Source: CAZCGA01 sp964498075 (GTDB taxonomy: Bacteria > Desulfobacterota > Binatia > HRBIN30). From it: 26,821 nt of DNA. A program made the position numbers and the translations under genes. Shown piece after piece: positions 15,857-21,870 of this stretch. Under the pieces are notes generated by a model that saw only the letters and a list, made by a program, of their open reading frames with translations, had not been told where the DNA came from and did not search any database. The stretch covers positions 1-26,821 of the forward strand of contig CAZCGA010000091.1 of NCBI GenBank assembly GCA_964498075.1. The letters run 5' to 3'. Position 1 is the first letter of the stretch. Each line of letters opens with the position of its first letter.

Positions 15857-16735
15857 ATGCAGCGTCTGGTGTTCGTCTTCCTGGTTGCGGCGCTCCTGTG
15901 TGCCGGCACGCTCACGGCGCAGGAGGTGGGGACGGTGGCCGAGGTGCAGGGTCAGGCGGAGCTGGTCCGTGCCGGTGCCCGCACCGCGGTATCGATCGGC
16001 ATGGCGGTGCGTGCCGAAGACGAGCTGCAGACGTCCCGTCCGGGGCGGCTCCGGGTCGTGTTCCAAGACGACAGCGTGCTGACCATCGGCGACGACTCGC
16101 AGGTGCGTATCGATGAGCACATCGTCGACATCGAGCGCGGGGTCTTTCGGTCGATCGTGCGACTCGTCAAGGGACGGGTGCGGGCGGTGGTCAGCGACTA
16201 CTACGGGCGGCGCGGTGCGGTATACGAGATCGACACCGTCACGGCGGTGGCTGGTGTGCGCGGCACGGAGTTCGTGGCGGTGTTCGACCCGGTCGCGGAA
16301 GTGACCGAAGTCGTCGGCGTAAGCGGCGGCCGGGTCGCCGTCCACAGCGTCATCGATCGCACGGCGCGCGGCGTCTTCGTCACCGCGCGGGAGCTGACGC
16401 AGGTGGCGCGCGGCAAACTCCCGACGCGGCCGCAACCGCTGGACGAGATCACGTTCCGCCAATACATCGAGGGGCTCGAGTTCATCGGTGACGGGCGGCC
16501 GGAGAGCCTGATCGTGCAAAACCCGTTGCTCTCCGGAGCCGACATCCCGCCCGAAGACCGCGCCGCCGCACTGCCGGCGCCGGTCGGCGAGGTGGGCGGC
16601 CCGCTGGCGCATGAGCCGCGCACGCGCGCGCAAAAGGCGATCGAGGATTTCGACACGCACGACGCGAGCACGATCATCGGCGAATCGCCGATGGTGCTCG
16701 AGGCCATCCCCGGGCAAGTTGGAATCGACTTCTGA
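15857..16735 (+). CDS. Secreted FecR-domain protein, third gene of the lipoprotein/barrel operon
   Basis: A 292-residue exported protein with a signal peptide ending TLTAQE (about residue 22). The FecR domain covers about 25-165: GTVAEVQGQAELVRAG, RAEDELQTSRPGRLRVVFQDDSVLTIGDDSQV, and the hallmark VAGVRGTEF at 131-139. The C-terminal 120 residues are Pro-rich and polar with no membrane helix, so it stays periplasmic. FecR domains of this type often accompany surface or secretion systems, but their role is not established. It follows the TPR-barrel stop codon by two bases. Its own stop codon (16733-16735) lies only two bases from the stop codon of a convergent gene, so there is no room for a terminator between them. 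Confidence 0.88.
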   Translation: MQRLVFVFLVAALLCAGTLTAQEVGTVAEVQGQAELVRAGARTAVSIGMAVRAEDELQTSRPGRLRVVFQDDSVLTIGDDSQVRIDEHIVDIERGVFRSIVRLVKGRVRAVVSDYYGRRGAVYEIDTVTAVAGVRGTEFVAVFDPVAEVTEVVGVSGGRVAVHSVIDRTARGVFVTARELTQVARGKLPTRPQPLDEITFRQYIEGLEFIGDGRPESLIVQNPLLSGADIPPEDRAAALPAPVGEVGGPLAHEPRTRAQKAIEDFDTHDASTIIGESPMVLEAIPGQVGIDF

Positions 16736-16737
16736 GG

Positions 16738-16857
16738 CTACTTCTTCTGCTCCATCTCCTGGCCGCAGCACTTGATGCTGCCGCCGCCACCTTTGGTGAC
16801 GATCACTTGTGAGCCACACTTGGCGCAGATGTACATTTTCCCGAGTTGATTGGCCAT
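16738..16857 (-). CDS. Desulforedoxin-like small iron protein (copy 1)
   Basis: A 39-residue protein, too small for usual length cut-offs. It begins MANQLGKMYICAKCG and ends with a CCGQEMEQKK tail: one CxxC pair (Cys11, Cys14) and a CC pair (Cys30, Cys31), exactly the four-cysteine spacing of desulforedoxin and of the N-terminal iron-binding domain of desulfoferrodoxin, which hold a single Fe(SCys)4. Residues 23-26 are four glycines at the turn. It is a close paralogue of the protein at 20149-20292. GGGAGG lies 13 bases before the ATG, a long spacing. It is on the same strand as the crotonase/ligase genes, separated from them by a 228-base REP-rich gap. A small electron-transfer or metal-handling role is likely; its partner is unknown. 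Confidence 0.8.
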   Translation of the reverse strand: MANQLGKMYICAKCGSQVIVTKGGGGSIKCCGQEMEQKK

Positions 16858-16924
16858 CGTCGTCTCGCTTCCTCCCGTTTGTTCTTTCTTCTCCGGACCG
16901 AGCCTTTCGATCTATTTCGAGTCA

Positions 16925-16968
16925 GCCCTTCGAGACGCCGCCCAAAGAAGGCGGCTCCTCAGGGCGAA
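16925..16968. repeat. REP-like palindrome, element 1
   Basis: Nested arms GCCCT (16925-16929) with AGGGC (16961-16965) and GCCGCC (16937-16942) with GGCGGC (16950-16955) enclose a short AAAGAA-type loop. TTCGAGAC on the left and TCCTC on the right are the asymmetric shoulders. The same core appears in inverted orientation at 17004-17050. Confidence 0.75.
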
Positions 16969-17003
16969 ACGGAAGAACTCTCCGGTCTCAAAGACCAATC
17001 CCG

Positions 17004-17050
17004 TTCGGGCTGAGGAGGCCCCTTCTTTCCAGGGGCCGTCTCGAAGCCCT
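17004..17050. repeat. REP-like palindrome, element 2 (inverted copy)
   Basis: Arms GGGC (17007-17010) with GCCC (17046-17049) and GGCCCC (17017-17022) with GGGGCC (17032-17037) surround a TTCTTTCCA loop. Its complement aligns with element 1 nearly base for base, with compensatory changes in the inner stem. The two copies face each other 35 bases apart, as in bacterial interspersed mosaic elements. Confidence 0.75.
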
Positions 17051-17085
17051 GTCTGCGAATCAATCGACAGTCTCGCCTCTCGTTG

Positions 17086-17853
17086 CTATCTGCCGCGGAA
17101 CACCGGCTTGCGCTTCTCGACAAACGCGTCGATGCCCTCGCGACGATCGCGCGTCGTCTGCAGCAGCACGTACAAGTCCTCTTCGAGGCGGATGCCTTGC
17201 CCCAAGATCATCTCGCTGCCGTGCAACACCGCCTCCTTTGCGTAGCGCAGCGCGATCGGGCCCTTGGACTGCAGCGCCGCGACGACGTCGTTCAGCGCCT
17301 GCCGCAGATCCTTGTGCGGTACGACGCGAGAGACCAGTCCGACGGCTTCCGCCTCGGCGGCCCCGAGCGTGCGTCCGGTGAGCAACACGTCCAGCGCGCG
17401 CATCCGCCCGACGATGCGCGGCAGACGCTGCGTGCCGCCATGCGACGGCAGCTGCCCGGCACCGAGCTGCGGCATGGCGAAGCGCGCGCGGTCCGAAGCG
17501 ATGCGTAGGTCGCAGGCGAGCGCCAGCTCCAGCCCTGCGGCCAGCGCGGCACCTTGAATCACGGCGACCACCGGCCGCGTCAGTCGGGCAATCGCCTCGA
17601 CCCAATCGACGCGCTGCTCCCACTCGCCCCCGTCTTCAACGCCCAGGCAGAAGCTCGGTCCGGACGCCGACAGGACCACCGCCACGATGCTGTCGTTCAA
17701 CTCGATCTCCGCTGCGGCGGTGCACAGCTCCTGCGCGAGCGCTGCGGTGATGCGGTTGTCGGCATGCGGCCGCTCCAGCGTCAACCACGCGATGCCCGCC
17801 GCGACGCGGGTGCTGAGGCCCCGCTGGGTGACGCCGGCGGCGGCGCGCTTCAC
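17086..17853 (-). CDS. Enoyl-CoA hydratase/isomerase family protein (crotonase), atypical active site
   Basis: A 255-residue crotonase-fold protein. The oxyanion-hole and CoA motifs are ASGPSFCLGVE near 64-73 and QGAALAAGLELALACDLRIAS at 100-120. Glu109 corresponds to rat enoyl-CoA hydratase Glu144. The second catalytic glutamate (rat Glu164, usually in PE-x-x-x-G) is replaced by Gln129 in AMPQLGAGQLPSHGGTQRLPR, so classic hydration is doubtful and isomerase, hydrolase or other CoA chemistry is possible. The GTG at 17853 overlaps the ligase stop codon as GTGA, with GGAGG seven bases upstream inside the ligase gene. An apparent much longer reading frame reaching 18306 is only read-through of the ligase gene in another frame. 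It is the fourth member of the acyl-CoA module. Confidence 0.9.
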   Translation of the reverse strand: MKRAAAGVTQRGLSTRVAAGIAWLTLERPHADNRITAALAQELCTAAAEIELNDSIVAVVLSASGPSFCLGVEDGGEWEQRVDWVEAIARLTRPVVAVIQGAALAAGLELALACDLRIASDRARFAMPQLGAGQLPSHGGTQRLPRIVGRMRALDVLLTGRTLGAAEAEAVGLVSRVVPHKDLRQALNDVVAALQSKGPIALRYAKEAVLHGSEMILGQGIRLEEDLYVLLQTTRDRREGIDAFVEKRKPVFRGR

Positions 17854-19409
17854 GCGTTCGCCTCCGTGAGCTGCGCCCGCAAGTCCTTCTTGAGGACCTT
17901 CCCCATCGGGTTCTTCGGCAGCGCGTCGGTGAAGCGGATCACCTCGGGCTTCTTGAAGCTGGCGAGCCGCCGGCGGCAGAACTCGATGATCTCCTCGACA
18001 GTCAGCGAGACACCCGGTCGCGGCACAATCACCGCGGCGACGCGTTGCCCCCACTCGAGGTCCGGGATGCCGATGACCGCGGCTTCGTCGACACCCGGAT
18101 GGGAGTAGATGACCGCCTCCACCTCCGCCGGAGCGATGTTCTCGCCGCCACGAATGATCATGTCGTCCTTGCGCCCGGCGAGGAAGATGTAGCCGTCCTC
18201 GTCGAGCCAACCCATGTCGCGCGTCGGCAGCCAGCCGTCTTGCAGCGGCGATGCGGCGCTGTCCGTGGCCCCGTAGCCCTTCATGACGCGGGCAGTGCGC
18301 ACCCACAGCTCGCCGACCTGCCCGGCCGGTAATTCCGTGCCTTCGTTATCCACCACCTTCAGCTCGACGTCGGGCAAGGGGCGGCCGATCGACTGCAGGC
18401 GTTTCAAGCGCAGCTCGACTTCTTGCGGTGTGCCGTCGAGCCGATGGTCGTCCGGACCGAGCACGGTGAGCGTCGAGGTGGTCTCGGTTTGACCGAAGGC
18501 GTTCACGAAGCCGGTCGTCTTTGGAAACATCTCGATGGCGCGCCGGACGACGGGGAACGGCATGGCGGCGCCGCCGTACGACAGGTTCTCCAGGCTCGAC
18601 AGATCGTAACGCGAGAAGTCTGGATGATCGATGAGCTGCTTGACCATCGTCGGCACGAGGAAGGCATGGGTGACGCGCTCGCGCTCCACCGCCTCCAGCC
18701 ACGTGGGCGCGTCGAACTGGCGCAGCAGCACCAGACGGCGGCCGCCGAACATCGAGGTCATGATGTTGGTGGCCCCGGCGATGTGGTAGAGGGGCACGCA
18801 CAGCAGCGCCGTGCCGCGCGGTGAGCCGTCCGCCAGCTCGACGTTGCCGCACACATAGGCGGTGAAGGCGTTGAAGGTGAGCAGCACCGCTTTGGGCAGC
18901 GCGGTCGTGCCGCTCGTGTACATCAGGATGGAGACGTCCTCGTCGTCAACCTCGGGCGGCTCGAATTGGGGTGCGGCAGCAGCCATGAGCGCCTCGAGGT
19001 GCCGCATCCCGTCGCACGGCGAATCCATCGCGACGTAGGTTTCCACGCTGGCGAGCTTGGGCCGCAGCTGCGCCACCGCGTCGTGGTACCGGTCGCCGAC
19101 GATCAGCACCTTGGCGTTCGCCGTGGTCACCATGTACTCCAGCTCGGGCAGCTTGGCGCGGTAGTTCAGCGGCAGGAACACCGCGCCGACTGCCGCGGCG
19201 GCATAGTATGCCTCGACGTAGCGGTCTGAGTTAGTCTGCAGCACGGCGACGCAATCGCCGCGCCGGACGCCGAGCGCTCCGAGCGCGTTCGCCAGGCGTT
19301 GGATGTTCTCCCACAGCTGCCCGTAGGTGAGGCGCTGGTTCTCGAAGACCAGGATTTCCTGGTCCGCAAACATGGTCGCCGGAATGCTCACGAAGTTGGA
19401 TGTGTTCAC
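17850..19409 (-). CDS. Acyl-CoA ligase (AMP-forming)
   Basis: A 519-residue member of the ANL superfamily that would activate a carboxylic acid to its CoA thioester using ATP, in the cytoplasm. Motifs in order: the P-loop YTSGTTALPK at 164-173, the aromatic/His turn PLYHIAG at 206-212, the adenine site AFGQTETTS at 304-312, the hinge region TRDMGWLDEDGYIFLAGRKDD at about 396-416, GGENIAP at 421-427 and the catalytic Lys504 in PMGKVLKK. The P-loop has Ala where most members have Gly after SGTT. The start is the GTG at 19409, overlapping the upstream stop codon as GTGA, with GGGGAG eight bases before it; longer frames to 19520 only overlap the upstream gene. Flanked by two crotonases, it likely feeds a beta-oxidation-like, carnitine-like or aryl-acid CoA pathway. 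Confidence 0.93.
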   Translation of the reverse strand: MNTSNFVSIPATMFADQEILVFENQRLTYGQLWENIQRLANALGALGVRRGDCVAVLQTNSDRYVEAYYAAAAVGAVFLPLNYRAKLPELEYMVTTANAKVLIVGDRYHDAVAQLRPKLASVETYVAMDSPCDGMRHLEALMAAAAPQFEPPEVDDEDVSILMYTSGTTALPKAVLLTFNAFTAYVCGNVELADGSPRGTALLCVPLYHIAGATNIMTSMFGGRRLVLLRQFDAPTWLEAVERERVTHAFLVPTMVKQLIDHPDFSRYDLSSLENLSYGGAAMPFPVVRRAIEMFPKTTGFVNAFGQTETTSTLTVLGPDDHRLDGTPQEVELRLKRLQSIGRPLPDVELKVVDNEGTELPAGQVGELWVRTARVMKGYGATDSAASPLQDGWLPTRDMGWLDEDGYIFLAGRKDDMIIRGGENIAPAEVEAVIYSHPGVDEAAVIGIPDLEWGQRVAAVIVPRPGVSLTVEEIIEFCRRRLASFKKPEVIRFTDALPKNPMGKVLKKDLRAQLTEANA

Positions 19410-20134
19410 CGAATGCTCCCCAATCTTTTTTCCAGCGCCAGGCCGTCGGCGAGGCGCAGGTCGAGCCCCTCGTCTACGGCGCGTTTGGCGCGGCTTGCCA
19501 GTGCCGGCGGCAATTCGCACAGACGGCGGGCGAGGTCAAACGCCGCCGACCGCAGCATGGCGGCCGGCACGACCCGGGTGACGATACCCGCGCGCAACGC
19601 GGCGTGGGCGTCGAGCCAGCGGCCGGTGAGAATGAGATCCAGCGCCCGCCCCGCGCCAAGCGCCCGCGGCGTGGTCTGCGTTCCCGCCACACCGGGGATC
19701 ATCGCCATGCCGGTCTCCGGGTACGCGAAGCGCGCGTCGTCGGCGGCGATGCACAGGTCGCAGAGCAAGGCCATTTCGAATCCGCCACCGACGACGTAGC
19801 CGTGCACTGCGGCAATGATGGGCTTGGGCAGCGCGCGCAGCATCCCCCACACGTCGCGCTGCCAGCGCACGGCGCGCGCTACCACCGGCGAAGGCGCCGT
19901 GCCGAACTCGCGGATATCGCCGCCGGTGCAGAAGGCTGGCCCGTTGCCGCGCAGCACGACGGCCCCGACATCGGGATCATCGCGTATCGCTTGCAGGGCT
20001 TCGAACAGTGCATCGCGCATCGCGACGTTGTAGGCGTTGAGGACCTGCGGCCGGTTCAACGCGATGATGCCGACGGGCCCGTCTTTCTCGTACAGGACCG
20101 CCGGCGCCGGCGCAGCACCGGAGCGCGCGCGCAT
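19406..20134 (-). CDS. Enoyl-CoA hydratase/isomerase family protein (crotonase)
   Basis: A 242-residue crotonase. GNGPAFCTGGDIREF at about 63-77 and HGYVVGGGFEMALLCDLCIAA at 111-131 form the CoA pocket and oxyanion hole. Both catalytic glutamates are present: Glu120 (GGGFE) and Glu140 (YPETGMAMIP). It should hydrate or isomerise an enoyl-CoA. The start is the ATG at 20134 (MRARSG), 14 bases after the stop codon of the desulforedoxin-like gene, with AAGGG upstream; the extension to 20236 overlaps that gene. Its TGA overlaps the ligase GTG. Its sequence is quite different from the second crotonase of the cluster, so they are not a recent duplication and probably catalyse different steps. Confidence 0.92.
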   Translation of the reverse strand: MRARSGAAPAPAVLYEKDGPVGIIALNRPQVLNAYNVAMRDALFEALQAIRDDPDVGAVVLRGNGPAFCTGGDIREFGTAPSPVVARAVRWQRDVWGMLRALPKPIIAAVHGYVVGGGFEMALLCDLCIAADDARFAYPETGMAMIPGVAGTQTTPRALGAGRALDLILTGRWLDAHAALRAGIVTRVVPAAMLRSAAFDLARRLCELPPALASRAKRAVDEGLDLRLADGLALEKRLGSIR

Positions 20135-20148
20135 CGGGATGCAGCCCT

Positions 20149-20292
20149 TCAGTCGCTCGACGGCAGCGGCTTGGCTTCCTTCAACTTCATGTCCTGGTCG
20201 CAACAGGATACGGCGCCGGTGCCGGGCTTGTTGCACAGGACCTCCGTCCCGCAGGCCTCACACAGATACCGCTTGCCCAGTTGATTCGCCAT
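20149..20292 (-). CDS. Desulforedoxin-like small iron protein (copy 2)
   Basis: A 47-residue protein beginning MANQLGKRYLCEACG, with a CxxC pair (Cys11, Cys14) and a CC pair (Cys30, Cys31) in SCCDQDMKLKE: the rubredoxin-like Fe(SCys)4 pattern of desulforedoxin. Cys20 is additional. It shares the opening heptapeptide and cysteine positions with copy 1 but has a longer Lys/Ser/Pro tail. GGAGGA lies six bases before the ATG at 20292; a longer frame to 20418 is encoded by REP-like repeat DNA and is not credible. It leads the crotonase-ligase-crotonase cluster, 14 bases from the next gene, so an electron-transfer or Fe-dependent regulatory role in that pathway is reasonable but unproven. Confidence 0.82.
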   Translation of the reverse strand: MANQLGKRYLCEACGTEVLCNKPGTGAVSCCDQDMKLKEAKPLPSSD

Positions 20293-20346
20293 TGTCTCTC
20301 CTCCGTCGATGGGTCGTGCCCTTTGTTCAGTTCCAACCTTTGCTGT

Positions 20347-20370
20347 GCACCGGCGAGACGCCGGTGCCAC
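20347..20370. repeat. Short palindrome of the GCACCGGC/GCCGGTGC type
   Basis: GCACCGGC and GCCGGTGC flank GAGAC, giving a strong hairpin. A related hairpin is at 20532-20558. It is the outer left member of a nested palindromic cluster in the gap between two minus-strand genes. Confidence 0.7.
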
Positions 20371-20373
20371 TAT

Positions 20374-20503
20374 CAGCCCGTTGAAAAACCCCGCCCCGTG
20401 CTTCGACAGGCTCAGCATGGGCGGTTCCCCTCCCCGATTTCAATGACCTTCTTCCGCTCACCCTGAGCTTGTCGAAGGGTTCCTCGTCTCTTTCAACGGG
20501 CTG
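20374..20503. repeat. Nested inverted-repeat cluster
   Basis: The outer arms are perfect: CAGCCCGTTGAAA at 20374-20386 and TTTCAACGGGCTG at 20491-20503. Inside are CTTCGACAGGCTCAG (20401-20415) and its inverted partner CTGAGCTTGTCGAAG (20463-20477) with one mismatch. The CTTGTCGAAGGG core also occurs at the left edge of the window. The nesting suggests a composite mobile palindromic element. Translated, it gives the LSLSK and LRQAQ peptides that pollute gene predictions. Confidence 0.8.
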
Positions 20504-20531
20504 CTATCTGTGGTGTGCATTGGCCGATGGT

Positions 20532-20558
20532 GGCACCGGCTTCCAGCCGGTGTGTGCC
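20532..20558. repeat. Short palindrome, partner of 20347-20370
   Basis: GGCACCGGC, a short TTCCA loop and GCCGGTGTGTGCC form a hairpin just beyond the stop codon (20573) of the YgfZ-like gene. It closes the nested repeat cluster on the right. It could also act as a 3'-end hairpin for that gene on the minus strand. Confidence 0.6.
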
Positions 20559-20572
20559 ACCCCGACGCTTTG

Positions 20573-21631
20573 CTACAGCGGCAGCTCCTTCACTAGCGCC
20601 GTTGCCGGACCTTCCGCCAGCGCGACCTGGACCTCAGTGCCCGGCTGCCAGCACTCGCGCCGGACGTATCCGAGTGCAATCACGGCCTGGCGTGCGGGCG
20701 ACCACACGGCGCTGGTGATCCAACCGACCTCCTTGTCATCCTTCATCAGCTTGCAATCGGGCGGCGGGACGGCGCGCCCGTCGCACGCTAGACCCACGAG
20801 CTTGCGATGCACTTGCCCGCGCGCGGCGACGCGTTCGACCACTTCTTGCCCGAGGTAGCATCCCTTCTTGTAGCTGATGGCGGCTTCGAGGCCGACTTCA
20901 CTGATCAAGGTTGATTCGTCCATGTCGCGACCGTACCACGGGATGGCGGCTTCGACGCGCAAGACATCGAGCGCGTCCATGCCGACCGGCTCGGCGCCGG
21001 CGGCGCGGCAGTGTTCCCACACGCGGGCCGCCGTGTCCGGAGGGCCGAGCAGCAAGTACCCCGGCTCGGCGGTATGGCTGACGGCGGCGACGCGCAGCGG
21101 TGTCCCGTCGAACGTCAGCGGCCGATGCGCGAACAGCTGCAAGCCGTCCACGGCCTCGCCGGTGACCGCCAGCACTACACGCGCGGCGTGCGGGCCTTCC
21201 AGCGCGACCAGCGGTGTCCACGACTCGTCGGCAGCAAACTCGACATCGTCGGCGATGATGAACCGTTCCAGGCTCTCGCGGACCGTCGCGGTGCGCGCCG
21301 CTGGCGTATCCAGCCACAGCTCGTCGGCGAGCACGTACACCCGCAGGTCCGACACGACGCGGCCTTGCTGCGTCAACAGGGCGGCGTAGGTCCCTTGACC
21401 CTCCCGGAGACTGGCGACGTCATTCGACACCATACCTTGCAGAAAGGTAGTGCGATCGCCGCCGGTCAGGCGCAACAGGCCGCGGAAGCCGGCGTCGAGC
21501 AAGCCGCAGCGTTGTCGTACGGCGGTGTACTCGCCGACCACATCGGTGAAGCGCGCCGGCAGCTGGCGATCCGCGAAGTGCGCAAACGCCGCCCCCTGGG
21601 CTCGTTCGACTGCTTCCAGCTGTGTGCTCAT
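20573..21631 (-). CDS. ygfZ: YgfZ/GcvT-like folate-binding protein
   Basis: A 352-residue protein of the aminomethyltransferase (GcvT) fold. The diagnostic YgfZ motif KGCYLGQE is at 256-263, with the conserved Cys258. The N-terminal part shows LLRLTGGDRTTFLQGMVSNDV at 52-72 and LTQQGRVVSDLRVY at 86-99, both typical of the family. YgfZ/IBA57 proteins assist assembly or repair of [4Fe-4S] enzymes with tetrahydrofolate. The ATG at 21631 (MSTQLEAVE) is the family-like start; a frame open to 21835 adds 68 residues without conserved features. No strong Shine-Dalgarno sequence is visible. It is upstream of the desulforedoxin/crotonase module on the same strand, separated by 280 bases of palindromes. 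An Fe-S link between the two is tempting but unproven. Confidence 0.92.
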   Translation of the reverse strand: MSTQLEAVERAQGAAFAHFADRQLPARFTDVVGEYTAVRQRCGLLDAGFRGLLRLTGGDRTTFLQGMVSNDVASLREGQGTYAALLTQQGRVVSDLRVYVLADELWLDTPAARTATVRESLERFIIADDVEFAADESWTPLVALEGPHAARVVLAVTGEAVDGLQLFAHRPLTFDGTPLRVAAVSHTAEPGYLLLGPPDTAARVWEHCRAAGAEPVGMDALDVLRVEAAIPWYGRDMDESTLISEVGLEAAISYKKGCYLGQEVVERVAARGQVHRKLVGLACDGRAVPPPDCKLMKDDKEVGWITSAVWSPARQAVIALGYVRRECWQPGTEVQVALAEGPATALVKELPL

Positions 21632-21828
21632 GGAGCTCGGTACGACGGTGTTGACTAACAGAATCCGCGGAGCGTGAAAAGCACGCTGCGGCACCCGAGC
21701 AGGACGGGCGGTTCGGGAACCGCGACCGAGGGGCGGTCGGCGTGGCGGCGCATCTCTAGGATACTCAGTCGAATCTCTGACACTGATATCGATGGCGCGG
21801 GCTCTATGAGCCTGATGGAGAAATGTGA

Positions 21829-21858
21829 TTGACACTCTCGCAATGAAGTGGGTAAGTG
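21829..21858 (+). promoter_or_regulatory. Candidate promoter of the secreted-protein group
   Basis: TTGACA at 21829-21834 is followed 18 bases later by TAAGTG at 21853-21858, a weak -10. A start site near 21865 would put the ATG at 21871 almost at the transcript end, so either the leader is very short or the true promoter is further upstream in the 239-base gap. Confidence 0.25.
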
Positions 21859-21870
21859 AGTCTCACCTTC

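Noticed and set aside
17086..18306. 406-codon version of the second crotonase
   Set aside because: The first about 150 codons lie in another frame of the ligase gene and have no crotonase features. The GTG at 17853 with its Shine-Dalgarno sequence and GTGA overlap is convincing.
20293..20418. N-terminal extension of the desulforedoxin-like gene starting MLSLSKHG
   Set aside because: It is encoded by the palindromic repeat cluster and gives the well-known junk peptide of that repeat. The ATG at 20292 has a good Shine-Dalgarno sequence.
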